Source of the DNA: Gyrodactylus bullatarudis
Lineage: Eukaryota > Platyhelminthes > Monogenea > Gyrodactylidea > Gyrodactylidae
Direction of reading: 5' to 3'
DNA length: 64,000 bases
NCBI GenBank assembly: GCA_012064415.1
Contig: SSNU01000136.1
Coordinates: 1 to 64,000, forward strand
The notes under the pieces were generated by a model. It searched no databases, was not told the origin of the DNA, and saw only the letters and a list, made by a program, of their open reading frames with translations. Shown here piece by piece: positions 43,356 through 58,300 of this stretch. The position numbers were made by a program, and so were the translations under genes. Each line of letters begins with the position of its first letter. Position 1 is the first letter of the stretch.

Positions 43356-46300
43356 ATGATGAATTTCAGGCTTTCAAAAGTCACCTTGTTGAGAAACATG
43401 TTTCAGAATGGTAACCCTTCTCCAGCTGAAGAACTTGGAATAGATAATTCAATGATTGATGGCGAAGAAATACTCTTGGCAAAAAATTCCATCATAAGAT
43501 TTGTTGAAAATCAGACCTATAAGTGAGTTTTATCACTGTCTTTGCTTTTGTATCTTTAATGAAAAATCTGTTCTTAGAAAAATGACATCCGGAGGACTAG
43601 GCAAACCAGTAAAGCCTCCCAAACCCAATAAATTAATTTATTCCAAAAAGTTGTTGAAAAAAACTGATGATATTCCCTGTACAGATTCTGTTAAAGTAAA
43701 TTGATATTCTTGTTTCTCGATTATGCTCAAATTAAATTTCTCAATTTATCTAGAATGATTACTTTTTTCGTGCCAATCGAACTAACATACCAGACAGTAC
43801 TAGTTCTAGTGAAAACCAATTATAGTACGTTTTTAGAATTTTGCAAATTATTCTAGTTTTTTATCATCACTCTTGTTTTATAGTGGAAGCAATGTAAATA
43901 TTGGAAATAACTCAAAGATTGTAAGTATCCAACTGCACTGTTTATAATACAAACATTCATCGTTATGATATTTTAGGAATTTATTGTAAAAAAGGATTTT
44001 ATCTCTACTGTTAACTCAATATCCGATGATAAAAGTTGTGGTTATACGAGAGCAGAAACCGTCCACATAGAAAATAATACACCAGACTCTGAAGAAAGCT
44101 ACGGTTATGACTCTGGCATTAACAACCCAACAAAAAATAATCTTATTGCGAATTCAATCTTTTCAATAAATAATAATAGCAGCGGGACCGTAGCATCGGG
44201 TCAGTCCAACACTGATTATTTTTCTAATGAAATTCAGGTGAGTTATCGATTACTAAATAATTCTCTTTATTACCGGATTGGAATCACCTTTACTAAAAAG
44301 TCAGATCAGAAGTATTGCTACAATTAACTGCAAGATAGATAGAAGAAGAAATAGTACTTTTCATTATTCTCATAGTGAAAATGAGTAGTATTGTGAAAAA
44401 AACTGCTCAGGTTTTTGTACTCACCTAGCTTATTACTTTTTTATATTTTGTACAAAAATCATCATTATACACAAAAAGAAGTTAAGAGAAAAATATTTCT
44501 ACTCTTGCAAACTGTATTTTCTAATAGATAATATTTTTTGAGTCAATTTTTCTCGATAAAAAAACGACCAATTCTCATCACCTCGTATTTCAATTGAAGA
44601 CTATAAAGAATCAATTCACAACCAATTTCACACTTTTCATCATTATTATTTTTAATAAAATTTCCAAATTTATCACAGCTTGAAGATTTCGAATTTTTTA
44701 AATCAATATTTTTTCTGATCTTTGGGTCAGAAATAATCTCTGACTATCATTTAAACAAATTATTTTTGATTCATCTGTTTGAATTTGATAAATATGTTAT
44801 TGGCATGTTATCCGTGGCTCTAAAAACTTTTTCCTCTCTGAAAATCTTCCAAAGACATGATGAATCATTAATGATGTTCTTTTCGAATTTTTACTGTGAA
44901 ATTTAGTCTACCAGTCGTTTAGTTTGTCCATGTAATATGCATAAATCAATAATATTCACCATCCAATCAATCATTCAAGAGTTTTCAAAGTGCAACCAAA
45001 TTATCTCCTAATGTAATATTAGTTTTGTATTTCTCTACTTGAAAAACGACAAACATAAATTGTCCCATTTCTTTGGCATTAGCTAATCACTGTTGACATT
45101 TAAAAAATAAATATAAAAACAAATTTAATTTAATTCTATAGTTTGGTTGATTATCAATCATGACTAATATAATAGTTTAAATTATTTCAGATACCTCTCT
45201 CTACTGAATTTTCGAAAAATTTGTAAAAATTTCTGTTAGATTTTGCATTCTATGATTAATCTTTCAAATATATTTTGATTTTCAAATGAATTTCATCAAT
45301 TTATTCTAGAGAGAAGACACCTTCTTCACTTATGATACTAACAATGTCTTGAATAGTGAAAGTGTCTTTTCTTCTCGTTCTTCCACAAGAGACTCAAATC
45401 ACTTCCGAGGATCTACAGAAAATGAATTTTCAATGAAGCCTGCCCTCCCTGTTCCTTTGCCATCAGCACTAAATGTTGTCGGAGGTGAGTAAACTAAACT
45501 TCATATTTACTAATTTATTTAATTATGGAAAGCCTTGGGCCTTATCCGCTCTTCTTAATTTAAATACTATAATAATTCAAGATTTCTCTTCTCTTCAAAT
45601 ATATAGGAGTTATACTAAAAGCGGCTCATTTAGGGAACAAGAAAAAGTTTTTCTTTTAAAATCAATAGCCATAACTATGTATCATTCAAAATAGATTACA
45701 AATGGTTACTAGGTAATAATAACCTGTGCACTTTTTCATTTGGTGAACAGAAATATTCAGATCTGGTTAATAACCTTGTAATATAAATTGTAATACATTT
45801 GGTAACATTTTTACATCCAATATAATGAATCAGTACACTTGATTGTTGTTAATAAAGTAAAAAAGTTTTCCTATTTTTCCACTGAGATAATTCTTTTTTT
45901 CCTCTTTTTTCTGTTCAATAGGAAAAGATAAGTTTTTGGAAATGAAGATAATTCATCTTTTACAGTTCATCTCATTATCCCTACACCAAATAAAGATCTA
46001 TAGGAAATTATTATATATTTTAATCTATTCCACAAGTATACGATGATGGAAGCTATGCCCTGGAAAACGGTCACTACTTTTACCAAGTACCTGGAATCCC
46101 CCAAGTCCTAGATGAAGCCGAAGAGGACGCTGAGAATATGGAAAAGTCTGAGCAAATCAAATCCTCAAAGAATGTCCATTTTAGTCTTTCCCCAATCACT
46201 GTAAGTTACATTTTGAATTTTTTTAAAACAAAATTTAATTTTAATTATTTCTGAATTCATCTTTGTAATTTAAAATTTAAAGCCCATTTAAATAATAACT

Positions 46301-49300
46301 TAATATCAATAAGTCTATCATGCTAATTTTTCTCAGCAAGAGTTTTATTAACAACCTTATTCTCAAAGCGAGTTCTAGAAGAAAATGTTCTCATCCAGAT
46401 CCATGTTGATTTGATCTTTATGATTGACAGAAATCAACTTTTTTCTCATCTATGAAAGTAATGATCACGTGATCTCTTTCTGTTTGTTCTGAAGCAACAT
46501 GTCTGATAAGACAAATTCGCACTGTCTATCTTTATCTATCCTCTACTTGATATATCTTGTATATATTCATCTTTTACAATTCATACTACTCATACAGTTG
46601 TTTGAAAGAGTCTAAAAGACGATTTTAAACAACAAAAATAAAACAGGAAGATACAATGTGAACTCTTGCATAATCTAACATATTCTTTTCAATACAAGAC
46701 AAGTGTAGTTTTCTCAATTTGCATACATTCTTTTATTCTTGTATTATTTATTATTTACTCAGATCTTTAGCACCTACTCAAAGATGGACTACGATCGGAG
46801 GAATAATGAAATTGATCCGGTCACAGCCACCATGGAATGGGAGTTTGAAAAGAAACTCGAGAAAATGGATCTTATTAAACTCGAACTGAATAAAGGACGT
46901 CAAGGATTCGGGTTTAATATAGTTGGTATACCATTGACAGATAATGAAGATGAAGAACGTCTTGGAATTTATATAAAGGCTATTACTCCAGGTGGCATAG
47001 CTGAGAAGGATGGACGCCTCAAGATCGATGATCAGATTATTGAGGTCAATGGAGAGAATTTTGTGGGGGTCACTCATCAGTTTTCATCGAAAATTCTCAG
47101 AAATGCATCTGGAATTGTCAAGTTTGTTCATTTGTTGTATATCGATGTCCAATAGAGAATCTTATTGTTTGTTCTTTCAGATTTGTTCTTGGCAGGGAAA
47201 AGAAGGACCAAAATAAAACCAATGATCCTAATGATGAGAATAGGTGAGTTTTTTTAAATTTGAGATCTTTTTTCATTGCTCTTCCTCACCTTTAGATATT
47301 GTATATTTTATTGATTGTTAATTAATTAAAAACTACGCTTATTAAATAAACAAAATCATTAGTCATCTTAAAATCCTGTCCTAAATTTTTATTATTCTGG
47401 ATGATTTGATATTTCTCACGGCCTTAGTTAGTAATGAAATTATAATTTGCTTTGGTCTTATAATTCAATAATAACAGGATAAATCTGTGTAGTTGATGGG
47501 AAATGTTTGAGTCTATGCAAACAAGAAACAAGAGTACACATAATTATGGATGAAACTACAACTACTCTCAATATTCTAGTTTTTTACTTTACGCATCTTT
47601 GTCATACATCCTCTTCCATCTTCTTTGTATTCCTTATTATCTGTAAATCTATTCAAATTTACTTATCGATCATATTAGATTTATTTCCTTGCCCTTTTGT
47701 TTTTCTCTAGGATCAATTCACCGTATTCCAAATTTCTTCCAAGTTGGAGCCAAGTTTATTTCCAAGATTTGATGGATATTTTATCCGAAGAAGAATCCTT
47801 AAATCTTTCTACCTAGACTTTAGTTTGCTAGCTAGATAATTGAAAAGTTATTATCTAAAGAATAGCTGTCACAAGGCTTGAGAGGAGAATTCTTTATGAT
47901 TCCTACATGTAAAACTCGATAAAAATATGTTCTGTTATTGATTTTTTCTATTTGGTTCAACATTTTTTCATGTTAACCTAAAATAGAAGCAAAAATCAAG
48001 AATAACTCCACTCTCTTTACTTTTCAGCAGATTAACAGACTGCGATGAGAATACTGTCAAGAATGAAGAGGAAGCCTTAAATCGTGACGTAAAACACGAG
48101 AAAACTCCCAATCAAAACTACCAAAATGAAAACTATCCCTGTGAAACTGATCAACACGATCGGGTTAGTGAAACGATTTTAATTAAGATACTAGCTTAAA
48201 AAGAAGTATGTCTCTGAATTGTCGGAAAAAAACTTTGGCAAATAATTCCAAGGTCTAATATTTTTTATTAGAGAGTATTTTAGATAGCATTGTAACGTAC
48301 ATAGAAATGAATAAATAAATCTTCGGTATATTCTATTGATTTTAAAATTAGCCCATTTCTCTTCATCTTTCTTTTAATATGCGCAAATCTCTCAAAATAC
48401 AACTACTACTTGTCTTTTTATCCTCTTGTTTATTTGAAGTGGGAAAGAAAATCTAAATTTCTTTTTCTTAAAGTTGCCTCATGAGGATTCAGTTGAGAGG
48501 CTGAGGAAAATTCTTGCTGAAGCTAGTGCAACTGCTGCCAAGGCTCATGCAAATCGTCTGGCTGAAGATGACGATGAAGAAGATGATGGAAGAGTTCCCT
48601 CGAAAAATTCCTGTGATAATGACTCTGAGGAGAATATTTTCCGTCAAAATCGAGAGTCAACAACTCTGGGTATGTCTATCTCTTTTTTGTTTATTATTTT
48701 AAATTCAAAGTAAAGCTATTCTTGTTGCGAATTTTAAACTTTTTATCAAGACATCCAGATCACAAGGCACACATTCATTTGGCTCCAAACATCCCTTCTT
48801 CTAACTTTCGATTTCTGCCCCAAAAATGACGAGTCTTAAGAACTTAATTATGGGGATAGGTTCCCTTGTCTTATTGTGATTTTACGAATCAAATTTCGAT
48901 CATTCTCTTACTCAAAAAAATCCACTTAGTTAATGCTTTTTTCTAAAATCTATCGAAATTTACTGAAATTTCTTACGTTACTTTCCTTTTTGATGATAAC
49001 CTGGATAAAAGAGCAAATTCAAGAAATCCGTTCACCTGATAAGGGCATTCTAGTCTTTATCAAAAGAATATTCCCCATTTCATCCTTTAAATAACTTTTA
49101 CTTTTACAAAACAGTTCAAATTGTTTTCATCGGAATCGATAAATCTCTAATATTCAAAATTGAATTGAAATCATATGTTTTAGAAATTTATTGACCATTT
49201 TTTCACCAAAAATCAATTATCGACATACAATGTATTTCAAATTTTCATCGATAATTCTAATTATAATTGAATCCTATCTTCTAGATCCTGATGGCATCTC

Positions 49301-52300
49301 AAAAGAAATGGAAAATCTCAATGAACTGGAACGCCAATTGGATCGTCAGTTGGAGTTGAGCTTTGGAAAGAATCTACCCAAGAGTAATTTTATCAAAGAT
49401 GTTGTATCCTAAGAAATTAACTCCCTAACTAACTTGTATCTCTATTTCTGTCTGTCTTTGCACGATCGCTACATTCTCCTCTAATTCTAACTCAAAACCA
49501 AACTCATTGATGAATTTATTCCCCATTATTATTTTTATTATGAAAAGTCAAAATATAAATGTCTCTCATTCCAAGTCCTATTAATGCATGCTTAATATTC
49601 ATATCCATTACCCTAAAAGTCTCTTTCTCAGAGTAAAAGCAAGGGTTAATAGAATAAAAACAATGAGCTATCAGAGTTTGAATTACCTCTCGAGTTACAC
49701 TATCCTCTATACTATTTTTCATAACATTTTTAATTCATAAATTTCTCTCCATTCAATATTTAGGCAAATTATCGATTTTAACTAATCTGGCATTATTCCA
49801 ACCATACACAAATCACAATCCTCCTTTTTTATTTATCTCTCCTTTGATTGATCTCTTTGTCTGTCAGAGTAGAAAAGTAAAAATTTCAACTAGACCGGTA
49901 AATTCTTCATAACAAGTGAATTCATCTTTTTCCTAATCATTCATGATGGTTTGAAGCCAACCTTTAAAAAAGTATGTCTAATCCACTACCATGTGCTATA
50001 ATTTTGATGATGCTTCAAATTTTTTTTCAAACATCAAAAATTTCGTACTTTTTGAGAATTGAAATCATGCAAAGTATATCCTATTCTATAATCACCATAA
50101 TCATTTCATTCTACTTTTAACTAGAACTATTTAACAGGCTGTACTAATTTTTAATTGTCTCTGTCTCATAGATGAATCAGATCGTATGCTAAACTCGTGT
50201 GAGGACGTCTGTGAAGATAATGTCTGCGAAGAAGATGAAGACTTGGACGAAGAGCTAGACGCCTACTTGGAGAATCCAAAAGAGTTCACCTTGACTCCAT
50301 CAAATATTCTATCTAGCTCAATCACCTATATTGCAACCTTGACATGTCCTCCAGATAATCAAAGTCCATTAGCGGAGGATCTTCAAGTCCCTAAAAGTAT
50401 TGTTGAAATGGCTCTCATGGAAGGACGTCTTGTTCTTTCCAAGTCTTTTGTTCAACAATTGACAAAAAATTTCGAGGAGGAACCCTCACTGAAGGATGAA
50501 GCTAATGTAATAGCTGCCCTCTTCTTTCTCTCAACAGCCCTATATCAGAAGCATTTAGCAATCATTTCAAAGCATCGACGAATTCGCAGTCTAGGCGAAA
50601 AGGTTTGTCTTAAATGCTTAAATTATTTGATTTTTGAAACCAAGAAATGATTTACAAATTAACCCTTAATGTATTAGAAACGTGGTTCATTTGCTATTCT
50701 AAACTTAACACCTGTTCTTGATCTTGGAAATTTCCCAGCTGATTAATATGAACTCAATTATGTAGATTAGGTCTTTCCATTTCTGCAAAGAAATCTAGGT
50801 TAATTTTGAACAGAAAAACTTTTTGTTATCTCATGTCCGAAAGTTTATATGCAGTCTCATTTTATGTTTTTTTTCAATTTGATGTACAACAAAATTTATT
50901 GATCGTTCCATCCTGCAATTCATCTCTGCATAAACATCATTATTTATTTTTATTTAAACTGTATTGGTTATAATCTTATAAAAATGCAACAAACGACAGA
51001 AAAATACTGATTTCATTTTCATGAATAGCTCATAATTCTCTTGATTTTCCTTTCCCCATTCCAATCATTAACATGAGTTATGACTCATTGGCCACTGAGG
51101 AGAAAGACATGAAGGCGTCTAGTGAAGTGAAAAAGATTTTCAATCAATAATCTTATTACTCACACACTGAGAATTACATAGATAATAATAATGATATTAA
51201 CCAGTCTGTTTATTGTGGAAATGAGTACAAGGCTATAAGAGATTCTTTTCTATCAATGTTGATTCAGTAAATATTTACCTACTAAACTTATTGGATTAAT
51301 TAGTCACAAATTCTGCATTTCAATTTTAATTGCTTCTGGTTCTGGTTGATTTCAAAACTATGGGCAATGCATGATTTAATCTTGTCGCACATGTCTAGGA
51401 GAATTAATATGTTAATCTGCTGAAAAAGATATTGTTTCCATTTTAATTTCTAACATTAACATTTTCTTCTGAATAACTAATAATAATGTATTCTGAAGCT
51501 ATTCACTAATTTAAAATTAACTTATTCATCATTGATTTTATCATAAATACCATGTATAAAATTCCAGATCATAAAAAACTCAATTTCGTTTGCATTTAAA
51601 GACCTCTGTATAGAATTTTTGATAGTGGATAACGATATTATACTGGAATTTTGTTATCACCTAATCATTTCATAAAACAATGTAAGAGAATCCACGTCAC
51701 TCCATGGTACTCGATGAATGATTTTTTTCAAAAGACTCAATTACATGTTCATGTCCTTTATGTTGCTTTAATAATTTTGCTTGTGTAGCAATGCAACATA
51801 TGAAAAGCATTTATTTCCGTGTGATAAAAGATTGTTTTCTCATTGTTTTCAAATAATTTACCAACCCTTTAATATTTAGTTGTCATCACACGAAGCAGCT
51901 GCTGACGAAGCAATTGAAAGATTATGTTTACGATGCCATAGTCTTGAGATGCGATTAAAGAATATTATTGCTTCGAATGAAAGTAAAAAGCAAGTTAAAC
52001 ACGTTGAAATAAATACTGATGACTCCATGGTAGAAGCAGTCAACAATGAAGAATACAATAAACAAATTGAACATAATCTAGTCTTAAATCAGCAAGTCGA
52101 TGAACTACAAGTGGCTTATCAATCAGCTTTGACAAGGTTTGTTTATAACTCATGAATCATCAATAATTCATTTAGTATAATTCATTTTGTTATAATTCAC
52201 CAAACTACTACAAAGTAAATACAAGGATAATATAATATTGAATATTCTGACAAGAGAATTTATATTTTAACTAATCTTGATTTTTGTATGTACAGAGAAA

Positions 52301-55300
52301 AAGAAATCGAACAAAAGCTGATTGAATTCATGGAATCAGCGCAGGAGCAAAAGAAATTCTATGAGAATATTGTCGCAGAAGCCAATGATAAAGTAATTAT
52401 TCTCTTTTCTCCTCAGCATTTTGAAATTAATATCTTTCTCTCTAGATTAAGTCTCTTGAATCCAAATTGGCTGAAAACTTCAACAACACTCAGAATGGTA
52501 TGTCAAAACTAACAGTTTGACACTTTGAAAGATTCTCTAAAAATTGTAAAAAACCAACAAGTTATGCCTTGATTTACCGCTCTAATTCTAATCAACTCCT
52601 TGATGGAAATGCATCCCAAAACTTATTTTCTAACCCGGGTGATCAAACAAACTATTATTACTTCCTTATTCAATCCTCCTTTTGCTCCTGATCCATTTGA
52701 GGAGATTTTATCTCGGATACAAGCTATCTATATTCCGATATATTCTAAGAATAGTGAAAATGTGATTTAAAAGCTGTGAATGAAACCCTAACCATCGCAA
52801 AAGTCATATACCTGATGTGAAATTATTTCAATGCACAAAGCATATATATAATACATACAGTAATATATTATAATATATGATTTTGGTAATTATTCAATAA
52901 CATTGTATATATATTTTATTTAATCCGAAATTACTTATATTTTAGCATGCTATCAGTTTACAGAAATCTGAAAAACCCTTTAATAAAGCTTAATTTCCAA
53001 CATTATATACCATGTAGAAATAGGATTCTGATATTCTGAAGCTTATCTTTATTTCTTAAAACTCAAATCCGATATTTAATAATATCCGCTCCCGGATTGA
53101 TAAATCTTATTACGTACAATTTGGTCACGAAAAGTAATGTATTTAAATTAGAATATATCCTTTTTACAGCTTTGATGGAAATTTCAAATATTGAAAAGGA
53201 ATTCTTTAAGAATTGCACCAACGCTAACCTAACTAAGATGGAGCCTATTCTGAGAAACGTTGAGTCCTTAAATAGGGCGTTAGAAATAAAGTTTCCCATT
53301 TTCGATATAAAGGCGAACCATAATTCTCAAAGTACCAGAGAATGTCAAAACTATGAGCCAAATATGCAAACGTTACCTGAAGAAGATATCGTTAAAAATT
53401 ATCAATCGAATAGTCAACACTTCCAACAGTGTAATAATAATAATAATAATACAAGTGCTTGTCAGAATAATAGTTCCCAATATCAGAACAAGAGTCTTGA
53501 AAAAGAGGAACTTATCAATAGCGACTACCTACTTGATTTAATGGATGAGTCTTTAGTGAAGAAAAAGACAAATGAAGATTCAAACAGTCTCATCGTTGAT
53601 AATACTAGTCTTTCATCATCCCTGCATTCATGGTATAAACCACAAATCTGTAAGAAGCCAGATAGCAATTTAGTTGTGATCAATGAAAAGGCTACTAACA
53701 ATCTGATTATAAGGAATAACAATCAGGTGTGTGTACTTTTGTCAATGGACATTTTTGATAAGTTTTAATAAAATCTCTTTAGGCTCCCTTTAATCCCAAT
53801 AACTTTGATAAGCTCAGAAGTCTGGACATGTAAGTTTCATAAATGTGTGGGAGACGTAATTAAAAATTACAATTTTATTATTCTAGAGACTCTAGTAACT
53901 TGATCAAAGGTTAGTCGCTTACAAAATTATTTGCCATAATCCATTTCTTTAGTCCATAATAGAACGTGTTATTTTAAAATTTTCTTTATTAAGATGAATT
54001 GGCAACCTGCATCTCAGAGGTTGATTCAATGTCAGCTGAAGAATCAGAGTTCGACCCGACTACGGACATTCTAACCTATAAAAACGATAAGAATTTGAAA
54101 GAAGAATTTGTAGCAAAAGATTTTTCAAAAACCAGAGATTTCTTTGAAGGAAAATCATTGAAAAATCAAAACAAACAGGAATTATTTGAGCAACAAATCT
54201 CATCACCTACCCCGACTGTGCGTAGAATAAAAATTGATTTTTCCTCGTAAACTTTTCAAACTAGAATAATTTTGAAATTACAGATAACTGAGAGGCCTTC
54301 TCTAAGTAAAAATGATTCAAAGAAATTACGCAGTAGTTCTCAAGTGGAAAAGAGATCAATATCATCTTCAGAAAAGGCGGGAAGAAACATTGCCAATTTG
54401 AAATCGACAAGTCAACTCATGGATGCGAACCTCAACTTGAATGACCATTTTGGACAAAAGTTATTCGCCTTTAATGCTCAATCGATAAAGACTAACGAAG
54501 AGGATGTATTGAATTCAAAAAAATTATACAATGATCCAGATTCTGGTTAGTGCGATCACAACAATCTTGTTAACTTTTTGTGTAAAATCTTCAATTCTCT
54601 TTATCCTCTGTTCTAATTTGATAGCAATCAATTTTTCGATGCAATAAGAGTATTTTTTGAACTTTGAATTTTCAGGGAAGCATATTAGCATAATAGCTCA
54701 TAAGGGCATGATGTATCTGAATGTAAAAATTAAGATGGAAAAATCTTGTTCCTTTTATTTCTGAAAATTTACGAGAAAGATCTGATTTTGGTCAAAATTC
54801 TGATATTATTTGTTTGTTATAAATAGAATAGTGAATATTTTAGAATAATTTTATGCAGCTATTTTCGATAAATTTAGTGATTCATGATTTTTTTAAATCT
54901 CGTTTTTTCAAGGTATCAAAATTTTTTGATAACCGATTCAAAAAGTACACATTCATTGATTGAAAAAAATATTTTTGGAAAAATTTTAAATTTCGAGCTG
55001 ACACAAAATGGTCGTAGAGATTTTAGGATACACTCCATTTACACGTGAATGTCTACTTCCTATTTTTCGATCATTTTTAGTGCTTGGAAATTTCCAATTT
55101 AAATTGATAAATTAGGATGGTCCAAGATCAGTTCAAAGTGACTGTTTTTCAAAAAAAAAGAATGAGTATAATTATTTTCCTTGGCTTTTGGTGATTCTGA
55201 AAAATATTTTTGATTTCTCTATACTTTGAAATCAATAAAAAAATCGAAATTTAAAATGTCCCCAATTTTTTTTCGATTTTTTTAAAATCAATAAAAGTGA

Positions 55301-58300
55301 ACCTTTTGAATCAGAAAATTTAGATAGCTTGATGGAAAAAATGAGATTTTGTGAAAATCATGAATTCCCAAATCAATCGAGAGAATAGCTTTAGTAAAAG
55401 TAAATTCTCACCTGCATGTGTATAAATTCAAACAGAACCTGAAGTTATTACGCCAGAGTTATGTGAGAAAGATGCTAAACCAAGGCCAAGGGAAGCCGTC
55501 AAGACACCAGATGATACAGAAATCTATGCAAAGCCTCGTTATCAAAATCATTCGCATTCAAATCAAAAGACATTTAACCACTCCAGATGTGATAACAATA
55601 ATCATTCAGCAACAACTGGAAATACAATTTACTCATCTCTTGGCTACTCGACCGTAATCAAGAAGAATCCTAGCCCAACTAAAGCTGTATGTTTTGATGA
55701 ATTTCAGGAAGATCCTGATATTGAAACAACTACACCTGATACTTATCACCACTATAATGATCCGAGTAGTACTCAGAACTCAAAGGATGCTTCCTCTAAT
55801 CATCCAAAGACTCCGGGGGATAATACGAGATTCACATATTCTCGAAGTAGGTCAGCATTAAAAATATCAAATTATTACAATCAAATTGATATTATAGTAT
55901 TAGTATTTTAATAACAAATTATATCGAGTTAACTTTCAGTATTTACTCCTTATATTTACGTTGAAAAGCACGTTCTTATCAGAGACTAAAAGATATTTGA
56001 AAGTACATCGAGAATTAATTATTCTGAAATGGTTAAATAATAATTTCATAAATTTTTTACCTTTTTCAAGCGAGTCACTTGAATAATTCAAATGACAAAT
56101 CAACAGATCATACGACACAATTCCAAGGTCTACCTAATTGTACCATTACTGATGATAACAATACACGCCCGTTTGTCTTATCAACATCAACTCAAGGTGC
56201 AACTGCTGTTGTAATAATTAATGGGAATAACGTTCTCACCAAAAGTTACGCAGCCAATCCAACATCTGATGCCCAAACGAATTGTAAAGAAACTATAGAT
56301 AATGCCTATTCTGCTTGCTTTGAAGACACAGATGAATATGAGAATGAACAGAGGCCCTGTTTCTCAGGATATCAAAATACAAAATTTTTAAATTCAGTTT
56401 CCTCAAATGTAAAATCTTCCAATCATCAAAGAAGAAGTAATTTGTCCACAATTTTTACGAGTTTTTTTGATATTTATAATCAATTTTTTCAAATTATTCA
56501 TTCATTATTAGATGAGAATTTCAGACATCAACCAGACAATGACGAATTACACAAGTGCAATAACCTCATAAAGAATCGGCAGAACGCCAGTAGCTGTGTA
56601 AGTTGAACTCAAACTAAACTTTTGTAAATTCTTTTTTGTGTAATATAAATAAGCAGTGCCAACTGATTCCCTTTTTTACTTATCTATGATCTCAATAGAT
56701 CATGCGTAAAAATGCATTTAGATAGACTTAAAAAACTGAAGTCATAAAAAAGTTATAAAAACTTATTTTAATTAATTCATTCTCGCGTTGAAAAAAATAT
56801 TGCCAAGATTTACACGAACTCCTGTACTTTTATGTAGAATTCAATGTAAATACAAGGATAAAATAATTATTTTATATTTTTAAAATCCTTCCTGCAGCCA
56901 TCAACCGTTTTATTAATTTTTTTATCTATCTAAATTATACTCTATATCGTCTAAGATTCTGCATTAGAGATTTGAAATTCTAAATTTGAAACTCTATTTT
57001 TAATAACTCTAATTTGTGAAATTTTAATCAAGCCTCCTTTAATGAAGACTACATCATTGGATTCATGCCCAGAAAATTATCGAAGTAGAAAATTAAAAGA
57101 TTTACGAAATGAAAATTTCTATGAAGGGAACACCTACATAAACAGTTCTTTTGATGAGAACCTGAATAATCCTAGGTTGACAACCCCACCAGTATCGCTA
57201 GTTGAGAGCAAAATGAACTCGAATGATGTTCTTGTCTACTCAATGCCATTGCACAGAACTGATTTTCAGAATAATCTCAAGTCTTTTAAAACTGATTCAA
57301 ATCAAAACTTTAGCAAAACTCCAAACATCATAAATACCAATATTTCTCAAAGTAAAAATGAAAATCAGAAGAATGCAGTAAGTTTGGTTATAATCAATAA
57401 AACCCCTAGACAGTAGCTCTCATTTAAGAAATTTAATATTTTATTGGTGTATCCTTTGGGAAATTGGGACTCAACTTTTCTTAAATTCTAAATTCTTCAG
57501 TAGAAAAAAACTATCCAGATCTGGAACACAAATCTTAGAAGTCAAAGGCTTGGCAATCATTTCCAAATAGATCAAAAGCTAATTGATCTATGATTTTTAC
57601 AAAAACCTCGATTTTTTCATCAGAAATTTGAAAATGTTAAAGATTTTTTGAAATCCTACTCATGTTGCTTACTTTTACTATCTCAAGAAAAAAATTCTGA
57701 AAAAGATTTTTTAATGAAAAATATGGCCATTTTTAAAGTTTAGATTTAGCGCCAAAAATCCAATATTTTCGAATTTTGAACTGAAAATGTTTATTGATTT
57801 CAAAGTGAGAGAGTGATCAAAAAGGTTTTCAAGATCACAATAAGACAAGAAAGCCGAATATGCTGAATCTGTTCTAATGTATAACTTCATTATCGTTTAG
57901 GAGTCGAATTTCAATCATTTTTACTACTTGAAAATTAATGAAATTTATATAGATTCCCAACTTCATATCAACTAACTTTACTTGTACTTATATTAACAAT
58001 AATTATTGTCATTATAATGATTACTAAATACTGATGAATAAATTTCCTTTAACAGGATTCTGTAAACAGAGTCGAAAAAATTACTAACAACCTCAATAGA
58101 CAAGCGTCCTCTCCTATTTATAAAAACATTAAAAGTTCAGAAAATAATATCCCTAGCCAGAAAGGTCTTACTAGTTTGCATCCTTACTCCCAGACGAAGA
58201 GTTGCATTGAATGCAAGAATCGAGGGTTGAGCGCAGCCTACTTTTGTGGACTCATTCCAGATCACTTCCTCTCTTGGAAATCCAGGGATACAACTTTATG

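Noticed and set aside
50507..50537. 31-nt intron-like sequence (GTAATAG...CTCAACAG) inside a spinophilin exon
   Set aside because: Removing it shifts the frame to an early stop, while reading through keeps 431 nt open and in phase with the next exon.
55418..55657. 79-codon open frame starting MYKFKQN
   Set aside because: It is in the wrong frame; the phase-compatible spinophilin exon 55436-55846 in another frame is longer and joins both neighbours.
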